A stretch of 64,000 nt of DNA, taken from assembly GCF_017876755.1 (NCBI RefSeq), contig NZ_JAGIOO010000001.1, positions 7,859,786 through 7,923,785 of the forward strand, given 5' to 3'. The notes below the pieces were generated by a model. That model made no database searches and was not told where the DNA came from. It was given only the letters and a program-made list of their open reading frames with translations. The position numbers and the translations under genes were made by a program. The number at the start of each line of letters is the position of its first letter. Positions within the stretch are counted from its first letter, which is position 1. Shown piece after piece: positions 1 to 11,400 of this stretch. This DNA comes from Crossiella equi. GTDB taxonomy: Bacteria > Actinomycetota > Actinomycetes > Mycobacteriales > Pseudonocardiaceae.

Positions 1-762
1 CACGCCGCTGACCAGGTGGAACAGCACCAGCGGGTTGGCCGCGCCGAGCCACAGGGCGGCCACCGGCGGCACCCCGAAGCGGCGGGCCAGGCGCGGCAGC
101 GCCCACACGATCATCGCGATGCCGACCAGGGCGAGCAGCCGGTGCATCAGGATGCCGATCATCAGGTGGTCGCCGACCAGCTCGGCGATGCCCCGGCCGA
201 TGGCCAGGCCGACCTGCCCGTACGGCGAGGGGGTGTCGCGCCAGATGTTGGGCACGCCCCTGGTCAGCGGGTGGTCCACGCCCAGCGTCTCGGCCGGGCC
301 CTGGGTGTAGGGGTCGAAGCCGCGCGCGGCCATCTCGCCGATGGCCAGGTAGCTGTAGACGTCCCGGCTGAACAGCGGCAGCGACAGGCTGAGCGGGACC
401 AGCCACATCATCAGCGTGCGGTCCATCTGCGAGCGCGAGACCAGGCGCGGGCGGCCCGGCGCGGCGAAGCGGCCCAGCCACAGCCAGGACACGATCAGCA
501 CGCCCATGCCGGTGTAGACGGTGGCCATGGACACCGTGTTGACCCGCAGGAACAGGTTGAGCACGGGGAAGTCCTGGAACGGGTTCACCACCGGCGAGGC
601 CCCCGCGCCGATGGCCCCGGCACCCATGAGCAGCGAGCCGAGCGTGCCGAAGCGGCGCACCAGGTCCAGCTGCCGGGTCTCGGCCTCGTTCAGCCCCGCC
701 GGACGCCCGTGGCTGGACCGGCCCAGTTCTGCCGGTCGTCCTTCCACCACTGATCCACCCAC
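1..762 (-). CDS. mptB: MptB-type polyprenol-phosphomannose-dependent alpha-1,6-mannosyltransferase, partial
   Basis: Read on the minus strand this is the first 254 codons of a multi-pass GT-C glycosyltransferase; the rest lies beyond the left edge. MptB-family enzymes extend the alpha-1,6-mannan core of lipomannan at the outer face of the membrane, using polyprenyl-phosphomannose. Visible are hydrophobic helices and the loop motif FSRDVYSYLAIGEMAARGFD followed by PYTQGP and TPSPYGQVGL, which match the DxY and SPYG signatures of the family. The start is taken as GTG at 762 because GAGGT lies about ten bases upstream; two further GTG codons follow closely at 750 and 747. It diverges from sufR exactly as Rv1459c does from Rv1460 in Mycobacterium tuberculosis, and that synteny supports the call. 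The function is inferred by homology. Confidence 0.85.
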   Translation of the reverse strand, partial: MGGSVVEGRPAELGRSSHGRPAGLNEAETRQLDLVRRFGTLGSLLMGAGAIGAGASPVVNPFQDFPVLNLFLRVNTVSMATVYTGMGVLIVSWLWLGRFAAPGRPRLVSRSQMDRTLMMWLVPLSLSLPLFSRDVYSYLAIGEMAARGFDPYTQGPAETLGVDHPLTRGVPNIWRDTPSPYGQVGLAIGRGIAELVGDHLMIGILMHRLLALVGIAMIVWALPRLARRFGVPPVAALWLGAANPLVLFHLVSGV

Positions 763-822
763 AACGCTCGTTACCTCGCCGGACGCCACGCCCGGAAGCG
801 TAGTGCGTAGGGGTTGGGGGTG

Positions 823-850
823 AGTCAGGTCACCTGTGCGGGACCTGACT
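823..850. promoter_or_regulatory. 9-bp inverted repeat, candidate SufR operator
   Basis: AGTCAGGTC (823-831) and GACCTGACT (842-850) form a perfect inverted repeat with a 10-base spacer, in the 123-bp gap between the divergent mptB and sufR genes and 36 bp before the sufR start. SufR proteins bind inverted repeats in their own promoter and release them when the iron-sulfur cluster is lost, so this is the obvious candidate site. The sequence does not prove binding. Confidence 0.5.
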
Positions 851-885
851 TTGCCGGCCGGAGGGAAATAAGCAAGACTTGTGTT

Positions 886-1692
886 GTGAAAAACGTCGGG
901 ACCCCGCAGCAGCGGACCGCCAGCGAGGCGGACCGCTCGGACGGGCGTACCCGCCAGGCGGTGGCCCGGCTGCTGCTGGAGCGGGGCCCGATGACCGCCG
1001 TGGAGATCGCCGAGGAGCTCGGCCTGAGCGCGGCCGCGGTGCGCAGGCACCTCGACGCGCTGCTGGCCGACAAGCAGGTCAGCACCCGCGAGGCCTCCCG
1101 CCGCCTGCCGAGGGGGCGCGGCCGTCCGGCCAAGCTGTTCCTGCTCACCGAGGCCGGCCGGGCCCAGTTCGGGCACGCCTACGACGACCTCGCGGTGGCC
1201 GCGCTGCGCTACCTCGCCGAGTTCGGCGGGGAGGACGCGGTCCGCTCCTTCGCCGAGCGCCGCATCGCCACCCTGGTCGACCGGCACCGCGACGAGGTGC
1301 TGTCCGTTTCCGACCCGGCCGCGCGGGCGCAGGCCCTCGCGCAGGCCCTGAGCAGCGAGGGCTACGCTGCCTCGACGCGTCGCGTCGGCGCCGGTGAGCA
1401 GCTGTGCCAGCACCACTGCCCCGTCGCACACGTCGCTGCCGAGTTCCCGCAGCTCTGCGAGGCCGAGACCACGGCCTTCGCCGAGCTGCTCGGATCACAC
1501 GTGCAGCGCCTGGCCACCATCGCCAGGGGAGACGCGGTGTGCACCACGCACCTGCCGTTGACCCCGGTGGAGATTTCCCAGAACGACCCGGTCCCGCCGA
1601 CGGCGGGCACCACCACCACGCGTCCGGACCCGGCGGTCACGCCGGAGCCGGGCCAGACCGCACGGATCCCGGACGGAGGGGAGCCCGCATGA
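886..1692 (+). CDS. sufR: SufR, iron-sulfur-sensing transcriptional regulator of the suf operon
   Basis: 268-residue regulator. A winged helix-turn-helix lies at about residues 30-90 ([20 protein letters not shown]). The C-terminal half carries four cysteines at residues 174, 178, 191 and 219 (CX3C-X12-C-X27-C), the pattern that holds the Fe-S cluster in SufR. In characterised relatives the holo-protein represses the suf genes, and apo-SufR derepresses them under iron limitation or oxidative stress. The start chosen is GTG 886. An in-frame ATG at 814 would place the inverted repeat at 823-850 inside the coding region, so it is less likely; no good Shine-Dalgarno is present at 886, so the message may be leaderless. 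The stop overlaps sufB by four bases (ATGA), so regulator and operon are co-transcribed. Confidence 0.9.
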   Translation: MKNVGTPQQRTASEADRSDGRTRQAVARLLLERGPMTAVEIAEELGLSAAAVRRHLDALLADKQVSTREASRRLPRGRGRPAKLFLLTEAGRAQFGHAYDDLAVAALRYLAEFGGEDAVRSFAERRIATLVDRHRDEVLSVSDPAARAQALAQALSSEGYAASTRRVGAGEQLCQHHCPVAHVAAEFPQLCEAETTAFAELLGSHVQRLATIARGDAVCTTHLPLTPVEISQNDPVPPTAGTTTTRPDPAVTPEPGQTARIPDGGEPA

Positions 1693-3134
1693 CTGCCGCT
1701 GCCGAGCAGCGTCCCACCACGGAGCCCATGACCCAGGAAGAGACGCTCGCGACCCTGGGGCGTTACGAGTACGGCTGGGCCGACTCGGACACCGCTGGGG
1801 CCAGCGCTCGCCGTGGGCTGAGCGAGGACGTCGTCCGCGACATCTCCGCGCGCAAGGGCGAGCCCGAGTGGATGCTGGAGTCCCGCCTGAAGGGCCTCAA
1901 GCTCTTCGAGCGCAAGCCGATGCCGCACTGGGGCGCCGACCTCACGGGCATCGACTTCGACTCGATCAAGTACTTCGTCCGCTCCACGGAGAAGCAGGCC
2001 ACCAGCTGGGAGGACCTGCCCGAGGACATCAAGAACACCTACGACAAGCTGGGCATCCCGGAGGCGGAGAAGCAGCGCCTCGTCGCCGGTGTCGCCGCCC
2101 AGTACGAGTCGGAGGTCGTCTACCACCAGATCCGCGAGGACCTGGAGGAGCAGGGCGTCATCTTCCTGGACACCGACACCGCGCTCAAGGAGCACCCGGA
2201 GCTGTTCCAGGAGTACTACGGCTCGGTGATCCCGCACGGGGACAACAAGTTCTCCGCCCTCAACGGTGCGGTGTGGTCCGGCGGCTCGTTCATCTACGTG
2301 CCCAAGGGCGTCAAGGTCGACATCCCGCTGCAGGCCTACTTCCGGATCAACACCGAGAACATGGGCCAGTTCGAGCGGACGCTGATCATCGTCGACGAGG
2401 ACGCCTACGTCCACTACGTCGAGGGCTGCACCGCCCCGATCTACTCCTCGGACTCGCTGCACTCCGCGGTCGTGGAGATCATCGTGAAGAAGGGCGGCCG
2501 CTGCCGCTACACGACCATCCAGAACTGGTCGAACAACGTCTACAACCTGGTCACCAAGCGCGCCAAGGCCGAAGAGGGCGCGACCATGGAGTGGATCGAC
2601 GGCAACATCGGGTCCAAGGTGACCATGAAGTACCCGGCCGTCATGCTGATGGGCCCGCACGCCAAGGGCGAGGTGCTCTCCATCGCCTTCGCCGGTGAGG
2701 GCCAGCACCAGGACGCCGGTGCCAAGATGACCCACCTCGCCCCGCACACCTCCTCGACCATCGTGTCGAAGTCGGTGGCCCGCGGTGGCGGCCGCACCTC
2801 CTACCGCGGTCTGGTCCGGGTCAACAAGGGCGCCCACCACTCCGCCTCCACGGTCAAGTGCGACGCGCTGCTGGTCGACACCATCAGCCGCTCCGACACC
2901 TACCCGTACGTGGACGTGCGCGAGGACGACGTGGCCATGGGCCACGAGGCCACCGTGTCCAAGGTCTCCGAGGACCAGCTGTTCTACCTGATGTCCCGGG
3001 GCCTGACCGAGGACGAGGCCATGGCCATGGTCGTGCGCGGGTTCGTCGAGCCCATCGCGCGCGAGCTGCCCATGGAGTACGCCCTTGAGCTCAACCGCCT
3101 GATCGAGCTGCAGATGGAAGGGGCAGTCGGCTGA
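1689..3134 (+). CDS. sufB: Fe-S cluster assembly scaffold SufB
   Basis: 481-residue core subunit of the SufBC2D scaffold, where persulfide sulfur and iron are assembled into clusters before transfer to apoproteins in the cytosol. The C-terminal SufBD domain is a beta-helix with strong conservation, including the [15 protein letters not shown] segment and [15 protein letters not shown], whose Cys-Asp corresponds to the cluster-building cysteine region of SufB. The start is the ATG overlapping the sufR stop. The M. tuberculosis homologue is interrupted by an intein; here the reading frame is continuous at normal length, so no intein is present. It is followed by sufD with a one-base overlap. 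Confidence 0.96.
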   Translation: MTAAAEQRPTTEPMTQEETLATLGRYEYGWADSDTAGASARRGLSEDVVRDISARKGEPEWMLESRLKGLKLFERKPMPHWGADLTGIDFDSIKYFVRSTEKQATSWEDLPEDIKNTYDKLGIPEAEKQRLVAGVAAQYESEVVYHQIREDLEEQGVIFLDTDTALKEHPELFQEYYGSVIPHGDNKFSALNGAVWSGGSFIYVPKGVKVDIPLQAYFRINTENMGQFERTLIIVDEDAYVHYVEGCTAPIYSSDSLHSAVVEIIVKKGGRCRYTTIQNWSNNVYNLVTKRAKAEEGATMEWIDGNIGSKVTMKYPAVMLMGPHAKGEVLSIAFAGEGQHQDAGAKMTHLAPHTSSTIVSKSVARGGGRTSYRGLVRVNKGAHHSASTVKCDALLVDTISRSDTYPYVDVREDDVAMGHEATVSKVSEDQLFYLMSRGLTEDEAMAMVVRGFVEPIARELPMEYALELNRLIELQMEGAVG

Positions 3135-4309
3135 TGACTGCGATTGTTGAGGGAGTGAAGCCGCACTCGCACGGGGCTGGCGCGGTCGTTCCGGACGCCT
3201 CCCGCGCGGAGTGGTTCTCCTCGTTCGACGTCACCGAGTTCGAGGTGCCGACCGGTCGTGAGGAGCTGTGGCGGTTCACCCCGCTCAAGCGCCTGCGCAA
3301 CCTGCACGACGGGTCGGCGCCCGCCTCGGGTTCGACCACCGTCGAGGTCAACGCGGCCCCCGAGGTCAAGGTCGAGACGGTCCAGCGCGGGGACACCCGC
3401 CTGGGCGTCGCGGGCACCCCGGCCGACCGCGTGGCCGCGCAGGCCTGGTGCTCCTACGTCGACGCCACCCTGGTGACGTTCCCGAAGGAGACCAAGGCCT
3501 CCGCGCCGACCACCGTCACGGTGCACGGCGCGGGCACGGACAAGACCGCCTACGGGCACATCCAGCTGCGCGCCGAAGCGTTCGCCGAGGGTGTTGTGGT
3601 CCTGGACTACCGGGGCTCGGGCGCCTACGCGGAGAACGTGGAGATCGTGCTGGGCGACGGCGCGAACCTCACCGTGGTCTCGGTGCAGGACTGGGCCGAC
3701 GACGCGGTGCACGTCTCCAGCCACCACAGCAAGCTCGGCCGCGACGCCACCCTGCGGCACACCGCGGTCACCCTGGGCGGCGACCTGGTCCGCCTGTCCC
3801 CGACCGTCACCTACGACGGCCCGGGCGGCGACGCGGAGATGCTCGGCGTGTACTTCGCCGACGCCGGCCAGCACCTGGAGCACCGCCTCTTCGTCGACCA
3901 CGGCGTGGCCAACTGCCGCTCCAACGTGGTCTACAAGGGCGCGCTGCAGGGCGAGGGCGCGCACACGGTGTGGATCGGCGACGTGCTGATCCGGGCGGCC
4001 GCCGAGGCCACCAACACCTACGAGCTCAACCGCAACCTGCTGCTCACCGACGGCGCCCGCGCCGACTCGGTGCCGAACCTGGAGATCGAGACCGGCGAGA
4101 TCGAGGGCGCGGGCCACGCGTCGGCGACCGGCCGCTTCGACGACGAGCAGCTGTTCTACCTCCAGGCCCGGGGCATCCCGGTGGAGCAGGCCCGGCGCCT
4201 GGTGGTGCGCGGCTTCTTCAGCGAGATCCTCGCGAAGATCACCGTGCCCGAGGTCCGCGAACGGCTGGAGGCCGCCATCGAGGCGGAGCTGCAGGCGGTC
4301 GGCGTATGA
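3134..4309 (+). CDS. sufD: Fe-S cluster assembly protein SufD
   Basis: 391-residue partner of SufB in the SufBC2D complex. It shares the beta-helical SufBD core, seen as the run of short repeated strands through the middle and the conserved closing segment DDEQLFYLQARGIPVEQARR followed by LVVRGFF, which parallels the [12 protein letters not shown] segment of SufB upstream. SufD has no cluster-building cysteine of its own and supports iron entry and complex stability in studied systems. Its ATG overlaps the last base of the sufB stop, and the Rieske gene starts within its stop codon, so translation is coupled in both directions. Confidence 0.95.
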   Translation: MTAIVEGVKPHSHGAGAVVPDASRAEWFSSFDVTEFEVPTGREELWRFTPLKRLRNLHDGSAPASGSTTVEVNAAPEVKVETVQRGDTRLGVAGTPADRVAAQAWCSYVDATLVTFPKETKASAPTTVTVHGAGTDKTAYGHIQLRAEAFAEGVVVLDYRGSGAYAENVEIVLGDGANLTVVSVQDWADDAVHVSSHHSKLGRDATLRHTAVTLGGDLVRLSPTVTYDGPGGDAEMLGVYFADAGQHLEHRLFVDHGVANCRSNVVYKGALQGEGAHTVWIGDVLIRAAAEATNTYELNRNLLLTDGARADSVPNLEIETGEIEGAGHASATGRFDDEQLFYLQARGIPVEQARRLVVRGFFSEILAKITVPEVRERLEAAIEAELQAVGV

Positions 4310-4632
4310 CCGAGTTCAGGGTGTGCCCGCTGGCGGAGCTCGCCGAGGGCAAGCCGTTCGGCACCGAGGTGGACGGCACGCCGGTCGTGCTGGTCCGCCA
4401 GGGGGAGCGCGTGCACGCGCTGCACGACGTGTGCTCCCACGCCGAGGTCACCCTGAGCGACGGCGGCTCCGTCGCCGACGGCGCCATCGAGTGCTGGCTG
4501 CACGGGGCCGGTTTCGACCTGTGCACCGGCGAACCGCTGACCCCTCCGGCCAGCGAGCCGATCGACGTGTACGCGGTGAGCGTGCGCGAGGGCGAGGTCT
4601 ACGTGGACCCGGCCACCCCCACGAACCGCTGA
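4306..4632 (+). CDS. Rieske-type [2Fe-2S] ferredoxin within the suf operon
   Basis: 108-residue single-domain Rieske protein of the dioxygenase-ferredoxin type. The cluster ligands are visible as C-S-H near residue 44 and C-W-L-H near residue 65, giving the CxH-X(n)-CxxH pattern. Its ATG overlaps the sufD stop by four bases, and sufC follows after 29 bases, so it is a true member of the operon. Its likely role is electron supply to cluster assembly or use as an early cluster acceptor; this is inference from position, since dioxygenase subunits are absent. Similar insertions between sufD and sufC are known in other actinomycetes, but M. tuberculosis lacks one. Confidence 0.9.
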   Translation: MTEFRVCPLAELAEGKPFGTEVDGTPVVLVRQGERVHALHDVCSHAEVTLSDGGSVADGAIECWLHGAGFDLCTGEPLTPPASEPIDVYAVSVREGEVYVDPATPTNR

Positions 4633-4661
4633 CTGCTTCCACCAGGAGATAGAGAAACACC

Positions 4662-6807
<2,146 letters not shown>

Positions 6808-6808
<1 letters not shown>

Positions 6809-7272
6809 TGCAGCTGGAGCAGATGTACCAGGAGATCATCCTGGACCACTACAAGAACCCGCACCTGCGCGGCCTGCGCGAGCCGTTCGGCGCCGAGGTG
6901 CACCACGTCAACCCCACCTGCGGCGACGAGGTCACCCTCCGCGTGCAGCTGGAGGGCGAGGGTGCCGAGGCCAAGGTCGTGGACGTCTCCTACGACGCGC
7001 AGGGCTGCTCGATCAGCCAGGCCGCCACGTCGGTGTTGACCGACCTCGTCGTGGGTACCACGGTCGAGGAGGCGCTGACCAAGCACGAGGCCTTCCGCGA
7101 GCTGATGCAGGGCCGTGGCAAGGTGGAACCGGACGAGGACGTGCTGGAGGACGGCATCGCCTTCGCCGGGGTCGCCAAGTACCCGGCGCGCGTGAAGTGC
7201 GCGCTGCTGGGCTGGATGGCATTCAAGGACGCGGTGGCGCAGGTCGTCGGGGAAGGAGCCGGGGCGCGATGA
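6808..7272 (+). CDS. sufU: SufU, zinc-dependent sulfurtransferase partner of SufS
   Basis: 154-residue IscU-like protein of the SufU class. Three cysteines in PTCGDEV, AQGCSISQA and RVKCALLGW, with the aspartate of CGDE, match the zinc-binding and persulfide-accepting residues. In Gram-positive SUF systems SufU takes the persulfide from SufS and passes it to SufB, rather than acting as a scaffold. The insertion of about 18-21 residues between the second and third cysteines that distinguishes SufU from IscU is present (VGTTVEEALTKHEAFRELM region). Its ATG overlaps the sufS stop by one base, and sufT overlaps its own stop by four. Confidence 0.94.
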
Positions 7273-7658
7273 GCACCCAGGAGCAGGAAGTGCAGCGCGG
7301 CGTCGAGGGCATGCCCGAGCTGCCCGCCGAGCAGAAGGCCGAGCTGGCCGCGATCGAGGACATCGAGGAGGCCATGCGCGACGTGGTCGACCCCGAGCTG
7401 GGCATCAACGTCGTCGACCTCGGCCTGGTCTACGGCATCCACGTCGAGGAGGACAACGTCTGCATCCTCGACATGACGCTCACCTCGGCGGCCTGTCCGC
7501 TGACCGACGTCATCGAGGACCAGACCAAGGCCGTCCTCACCGGACCGGGCCTGGTCGACGAGGTCCGCATCAACTGGGTCTGGATGCCCCCGTGGGGCCC
7601 GGACAAGATCACCGACGACGGCCGCGAGCAGCTGCGCGCGCTCGGCTTCACCGTCTGA
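7269..7658 (+). CDS. sufT: SufT, MIP18/DUF59-family Fe-S maturation factor
   Basis: 129-residue single-domain protein. The DUF59 core runs from about residue 35 (IEEAMRDVVDPELGINVVDL) to the end and includes the conserved cysteine in LTSAACPLTDVI. SufT proteins assist cluster delivery to target enzymes under high demand. The first 30 residues are an acidic, probably disordered extension. It is the last gene of the operon: it overlaps sufU by ATGA, and a strong hairpin follows 15 bases after its stop. The gene order sufR-B-D-(Rieske)-C-S-U-T is complete. Confidence 0.92.
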   Translation: MSTQEQEVQRGVEGMPELPAEQKAELAAIEDIEEAMRDVVDPELGINVVDLGLVYGIHVEEDNVCILDMTLTSAACPLTDVIEDQTKAVLTGPGLVDEVRINWVWMPPWGPDKITDDGREQLRALGFTV

Positions 7659-7672
7659 GACAGGCTTTCCGC

Positions 7673-7705
7673 ACCGCCCGGCACGGGGTTCCCGTGCCGG
7701 GCGGT
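7673..7705 (+). terminator. Hairpin terminator of the suf operon
   Basis: A perfect 15-bp stem (7673-7687 with 7691-7705) closed by a GTT loop begins 15 bases after the sufT stop. There is no long T tract, as is usual for high-GC actinomycete terminators. Confidence 0.8.
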
Positions 7706-7762
7706 CGTGTGTTCCGGGACCGGTGACCGCCCTCCGGTGCCCGGTGTCCACAGTGGAACCGG

Positions 7763-7796
7763 GCCCGCGTGGGCGGGAAGTGCTGCCCACGCGGGC
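7763..7796 (-). terminator. Hairpin terminator of the lectin gene
   Basis: A perfect 12-bp stem, GCCCGCGTGGGC (7763-7774) with GCCCACGCGGGC (7785-7796), lies 33 bases beyond the stop of the minus-strand lectin gene. With the neighbouring suf hairpin it forms a back-to-back terminator pair between convergent units. Confidence 0.7.
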
Positions 7797-7828
7797 GGCC
7801 GTCCGGGCGCTTGTTCCGAGCCGGTCGG

Positions 7829-8302
7829 TCAGGCCTCTTCGGTCCGCCACTGCTGCCAGAGGTTGCCCACGCCGGGGTTGCGCATGTTGATCCCGGCGTG
7901 CTCGCTCGGGTCGCCGTTGCCCTGGATGCTCAGCACCTGGCCGTTCACGTCGGTGCGCAGCAGCGCGCCGTCGAAGAGCCAGCGCTGGTTGGCGTTGCCG
8001 TGGCAGTCGCCGACCAGCTGCACCGGCGCGTTGATCTCACCGTGCTTGACGTCCAGGCACTTGGCGCGGTCGAGGTTGCGCAGCTTCCGGCCGTCCCAGC
8101 GCCACAGCTGGTTGCCCGCGAACCCGCCCGCGCAGCTCTGCACCTCGACGTTCTCGCCGTTGGCGGCCAGGCACTTGCCGTGCATGTTGCTGCGGATGGT
8201 GAAGATGCCCGCCTGCTCGGCCGCGGCTGCGGGCATGGCCGTGAACAGCGCGGACGCCGCGATGCCGGTGGCCAGGGCGGCCGCGGTGAGGTGAGCTCGC
8301 AT
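7829..8302 (-). CDS. Secreted ricin B-type (RICIN) lectin-domain protein
   Basis: 157-residue exported protein. The first 27 or so residues are a signal peptide (MRAHLTAAALATGIAASALF, then an A-rich cleavage region). The rest is one beta-trefoil with QxW-type repeats seen as NQLWRW, NQRWLF and WQQW, and paired cysteines (GKCLAANG, VQSCAGG, KCLDV, GDCHG). Such domains bind galactose- or xylose-containing glycans and usually sit on a catalytic module; none is attached here, so this is a free carbohydrate-binding protein. The ATG at 8302 follows a GGAGAACCCC leader. It diverges from the nSTAND gene across a 134-bp promoter gap. Confidence 0.85.
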   Translation of the reverse strand: MRAHLTAAALATGIAASALFTAMPAAAAEQAGIFTIRSNMHGKCLAANGENVEVQSCAGGFAGNQLWRWDGRKLRNLDRAKCLDVKHGEINAPVQLVGDCHGNANQRWLFDGALLRTDVNGQVLSIQGNGDPSEHAGINMRNPGVGNLWQQWRTEEA

Positions 8303-8436
8303 GGGGTTCTCCGTTTCCCGCCGGGTCCGTCGCCCGGTTGTCAACCACGCTGTCCCGTCGCCTCCGGGCAACGGCAGGGGTCGCCCGTCTCCCCGTGCGA
8401 GGATCCGCCGGGATACCAACGGGGAGCGGGGAGAAC

Positions 8437-11400
8437 GTGCTCGAAGAGGCAACGGGGTTCGCTGAGCGGCTGCGCGGGATCCGCGCCGAACGCGGGTTGT
8501 CCCTGGCCGCGCTGGCGGGGCTGGCGCACTACAGCAAGGGCTACCTGAGCAACGTCGAGAACGGCCGCAAGCCGCCCACCCCGGAGCTGGCCCGCCGCCT
8601 GGACGAGGCCCTGGGCACCGGCGGCGCGCTCGGCGTCCTGGTCGCCGGGGCCGAGGAGCCGGTGTGCCCCTACCCCGGGCTGGCCGCGTTCGGGCCCGCC
8701 CAGGCCCGCTGGTTCTTCGGCCGCGCCCGCGCCACCGCCGAGCTGCTCGGCCGCCTCGCCGACAGCCGGGCCCTGGGCCTGCCGCTGGTGGTCTTCGGCG
8801 CCTCCGGGGCGGGCAAGTCCTCGCTGCTGCGCGCCGGGCTGGTGCCCGCACTGGCCCGTGGCGCGCTGCCCGGCGCCGGGGCGGTCCGGGTGTGTACGCC
8901 CGCCACGCACGTGCCCGCCGACCTGGTGCCGGGCGGGGTGCTGGTGGTGGACCAGTTCGAGGAGGTCTTCACCACCGGCACCGTGGACCCGGCCTTCCCG
9001 CGCGCGGTGTGCGCGGCCGCCCGCGCGGGCACACTCGTGGTGCTCGGTGTGCGCGCGGACTTCTACGGCCAGTGCGTGGCCCGCCCGGAGCTGTTGGAGG
9101 CGGTGCGCCGCAACCAGTTCACCCTCGGCGCGATGTCCCGCGCGGAGGTCGTGGAGGCCATCACCGGCCCGGCCGGGGCCGCGGGCCTGGCGGTGGAACC
9201 GGGCCTGGTGGAGCTGCTGCTGCGCGACCTCGGGTTCACCGCCGACGAGCTGGCCGGGTACGAGCCCGGGGCGCTGCCGCTGTTGTCCTACGCGCTGCTG
9301 GGCACCTGGCAGCAGCGCGCCGACGACCGCCTCACCGTCGCCGGGTACCGGCTGACCGGCGGCATCCACGGCGCGGTGGCCGCCGCGGCCGAACGCGCCT
9401 ACGCCCAGCTCGGCGAGCACGCCCGCGCCTCGGCCCGGCGGGTGATGCTGCGCCTGGTCCGGCTGGGCGAACGCGGGGAGCCGACCCGGCGGCGGGTGCG
9501 CCGCGAGGAGCTGGTCTGCGGGGACGAGGCCGCCGCCCCGGCCGCGATCGAGGCGCTGACCGGGGTGCGGCTGCTGGTGCTGGACCAGGACACCGTGGAG
9601 ATCGCGCACGAGGCCCTGCCCGGCGCCTGGCCCCGGCTGCGCGACTGGCTGGCCGAGGACCGCGCGGGCCTGGTCGTGCACCGCCAGCTCGCCGAGGCCA
9701 CCGACACCTGGGAGGCCCTCGCGCACGATCCCGGCGCCCTGTACCGGGGCGCGCGCCTGGCCCGCGCGGTGGACTGGGCGCAGGACGGGCGGTCCGTGCT
9801 CACCGGGCGGGAACGCCGCTTCCTGACCGCCAGCCAGGAGCTGGCCGCCGCCGAGCGCACCGCCGAGCTGCGGCAGGCGCGGCGGCACCGGCGGCTGCTC
9901 GCGCTGCTGGCCGTGCTGCTCCTGCTGGTCACCGGGGTGGCCGGGGTGCTGGTGCACACCCGGGGCACGGTCACCGCGCAGCGCGACTCCGCCCTGGCCC
10001 GCCAGGCCGTCACCCGGGCCCAGGCGCTGCGGCTGGAGGTCCCGGCGCTGTCCGCGCAGCTGGCCCTGGCCGCCTACCGGCTCTCGCCCGAACCGCAGAC
10101 CCGGGACGCGGTGCTCGGGGTGTTCGCCCAGCCGTACTGGGCCACGTTCAGCACGCACACCAAGGACCTGGTCTCCCTCGCCTACGCCCCCGACCGCCCG
10201 GTGCTGGCCACCGCCAGCTGGGACCGCTCGGTGCGGCTGTGGGACGTGCGCGAGCCCACCCGGCCCACCGAGCTGGCCGTGCTGGCGCTGACCGCGCCGG
10301 GCACCTCGGTCGCCTTCGGCCCCGGTGACCTACTGGCCACCACCGACAGCACCGGCACCCGCCTGCACCGGGTCCGCGACCCGCGTGCCCCGGAACGGCT
10401 GGCCGAGCTGCCCGGGGCGGCGAACTGGGCGGCGTTCAGCCCGGACGGCGCCACCCTGGCCGTGGGCGGCGCGGACGGGCGCACCCACCTGCACGTGCTG
10501 GCCGATCCGCGCGCGCCCCGGGAGACCGCGGTGCTGCCCGGCCACCCCGAGGGCGTCACCTCGGTGGTCTTCAGCCCGGCGGGGGACCGCCTGGTGACCA
10601 CCGGGGACACCACCGCCCGGCTGTGGCGGCTGGGCGCGGAACCGGTGCTGCTGGGCACGTTCACCGGGCACACCGCCTCGGTGCGGCACGCCGCGTTCAG
10701 CCCGGACGGCGCCACCCTGGCCACCGCGAGCTGGGACCACACCGTGCGGCTGTGGCGGACCGAGACCACCCGTCCGGTGGAGGTCCTGGACGAACACGAC
10801 GCGATCGTGTGGTCGGTGGCCTTCGACAAGCAGGGCCGCCTGGCCACCGCGGGCGGACGCACCGTGCTGTGGGAGCTGGGGGAGCGGCCACGCAAGCTGC
10901 TCACCCTGCCCGGCGGCACCTACACGGTCGCCTTCGGCCCGGACGGGCGGAGCCTGGCCACCGCCGAGGGCGTGCGCGACCTGGCCGACCTGCCGTTCAC
11001 CGGGCACGACGACGTGGTCACCTCGGTGGCGCACCGCCCGGACGGCGCGGTGCTGGCCTCCGGCGGCTGGGACCGCACGGTGCGCCTGTGGGGCCTGCGC
11101 CCGCCGCGCCCGCTGTCCGTGCTGACCGGCCCGGCCGGGTTCGTCCGCCAGGTGGCCTTCAGCGCCGACGGCACGCTGCTGGCCGCGGCCAGCGAGGACG
11201 GCGCGGTGTGGCTGTGGTCGGTGGCCGACCCCGAGCACCCGGAACCGCTGCCGCCGCTCCGCCCCGGCATCGGCGAGCTCGCCGCGCTGTCCCTGCACCC
11301 GGACGGCCGCACCATCGCGATGGCCGGCCACCGCGCCGTGGTGGTGCACTCGCTGACCGAGCGGCGCGAGCTGGCCCGCGTGCCCGGCCCGGGTCCGATG

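Noticed and set aside
16-753. Long plus-strand open frame opposite mptB
   Set aside because: Its translation is His/Gln/Arg-rich and low in complexity, a mirror of GC-rich coding on the minus strand, which reads as a clear MptB protein.
1689-3134. Possible intein in sufB, as in M. tuberculosis
   Set aside because: The protein is contiguous at the usual intein-free length with no splice-motif insertion.
7707-8548. Plus-strand frames over the lectin gene
   Set aside because: No family, poor codon bias; the minus strand encodes a signal peptide and ricin-type repeats.
8341-10158. 605-residue minus-strand frame inside the nSTAND gene
   Set aside because: Composition typical of an antisense shadow; plus-strand motifs are unambiguous.
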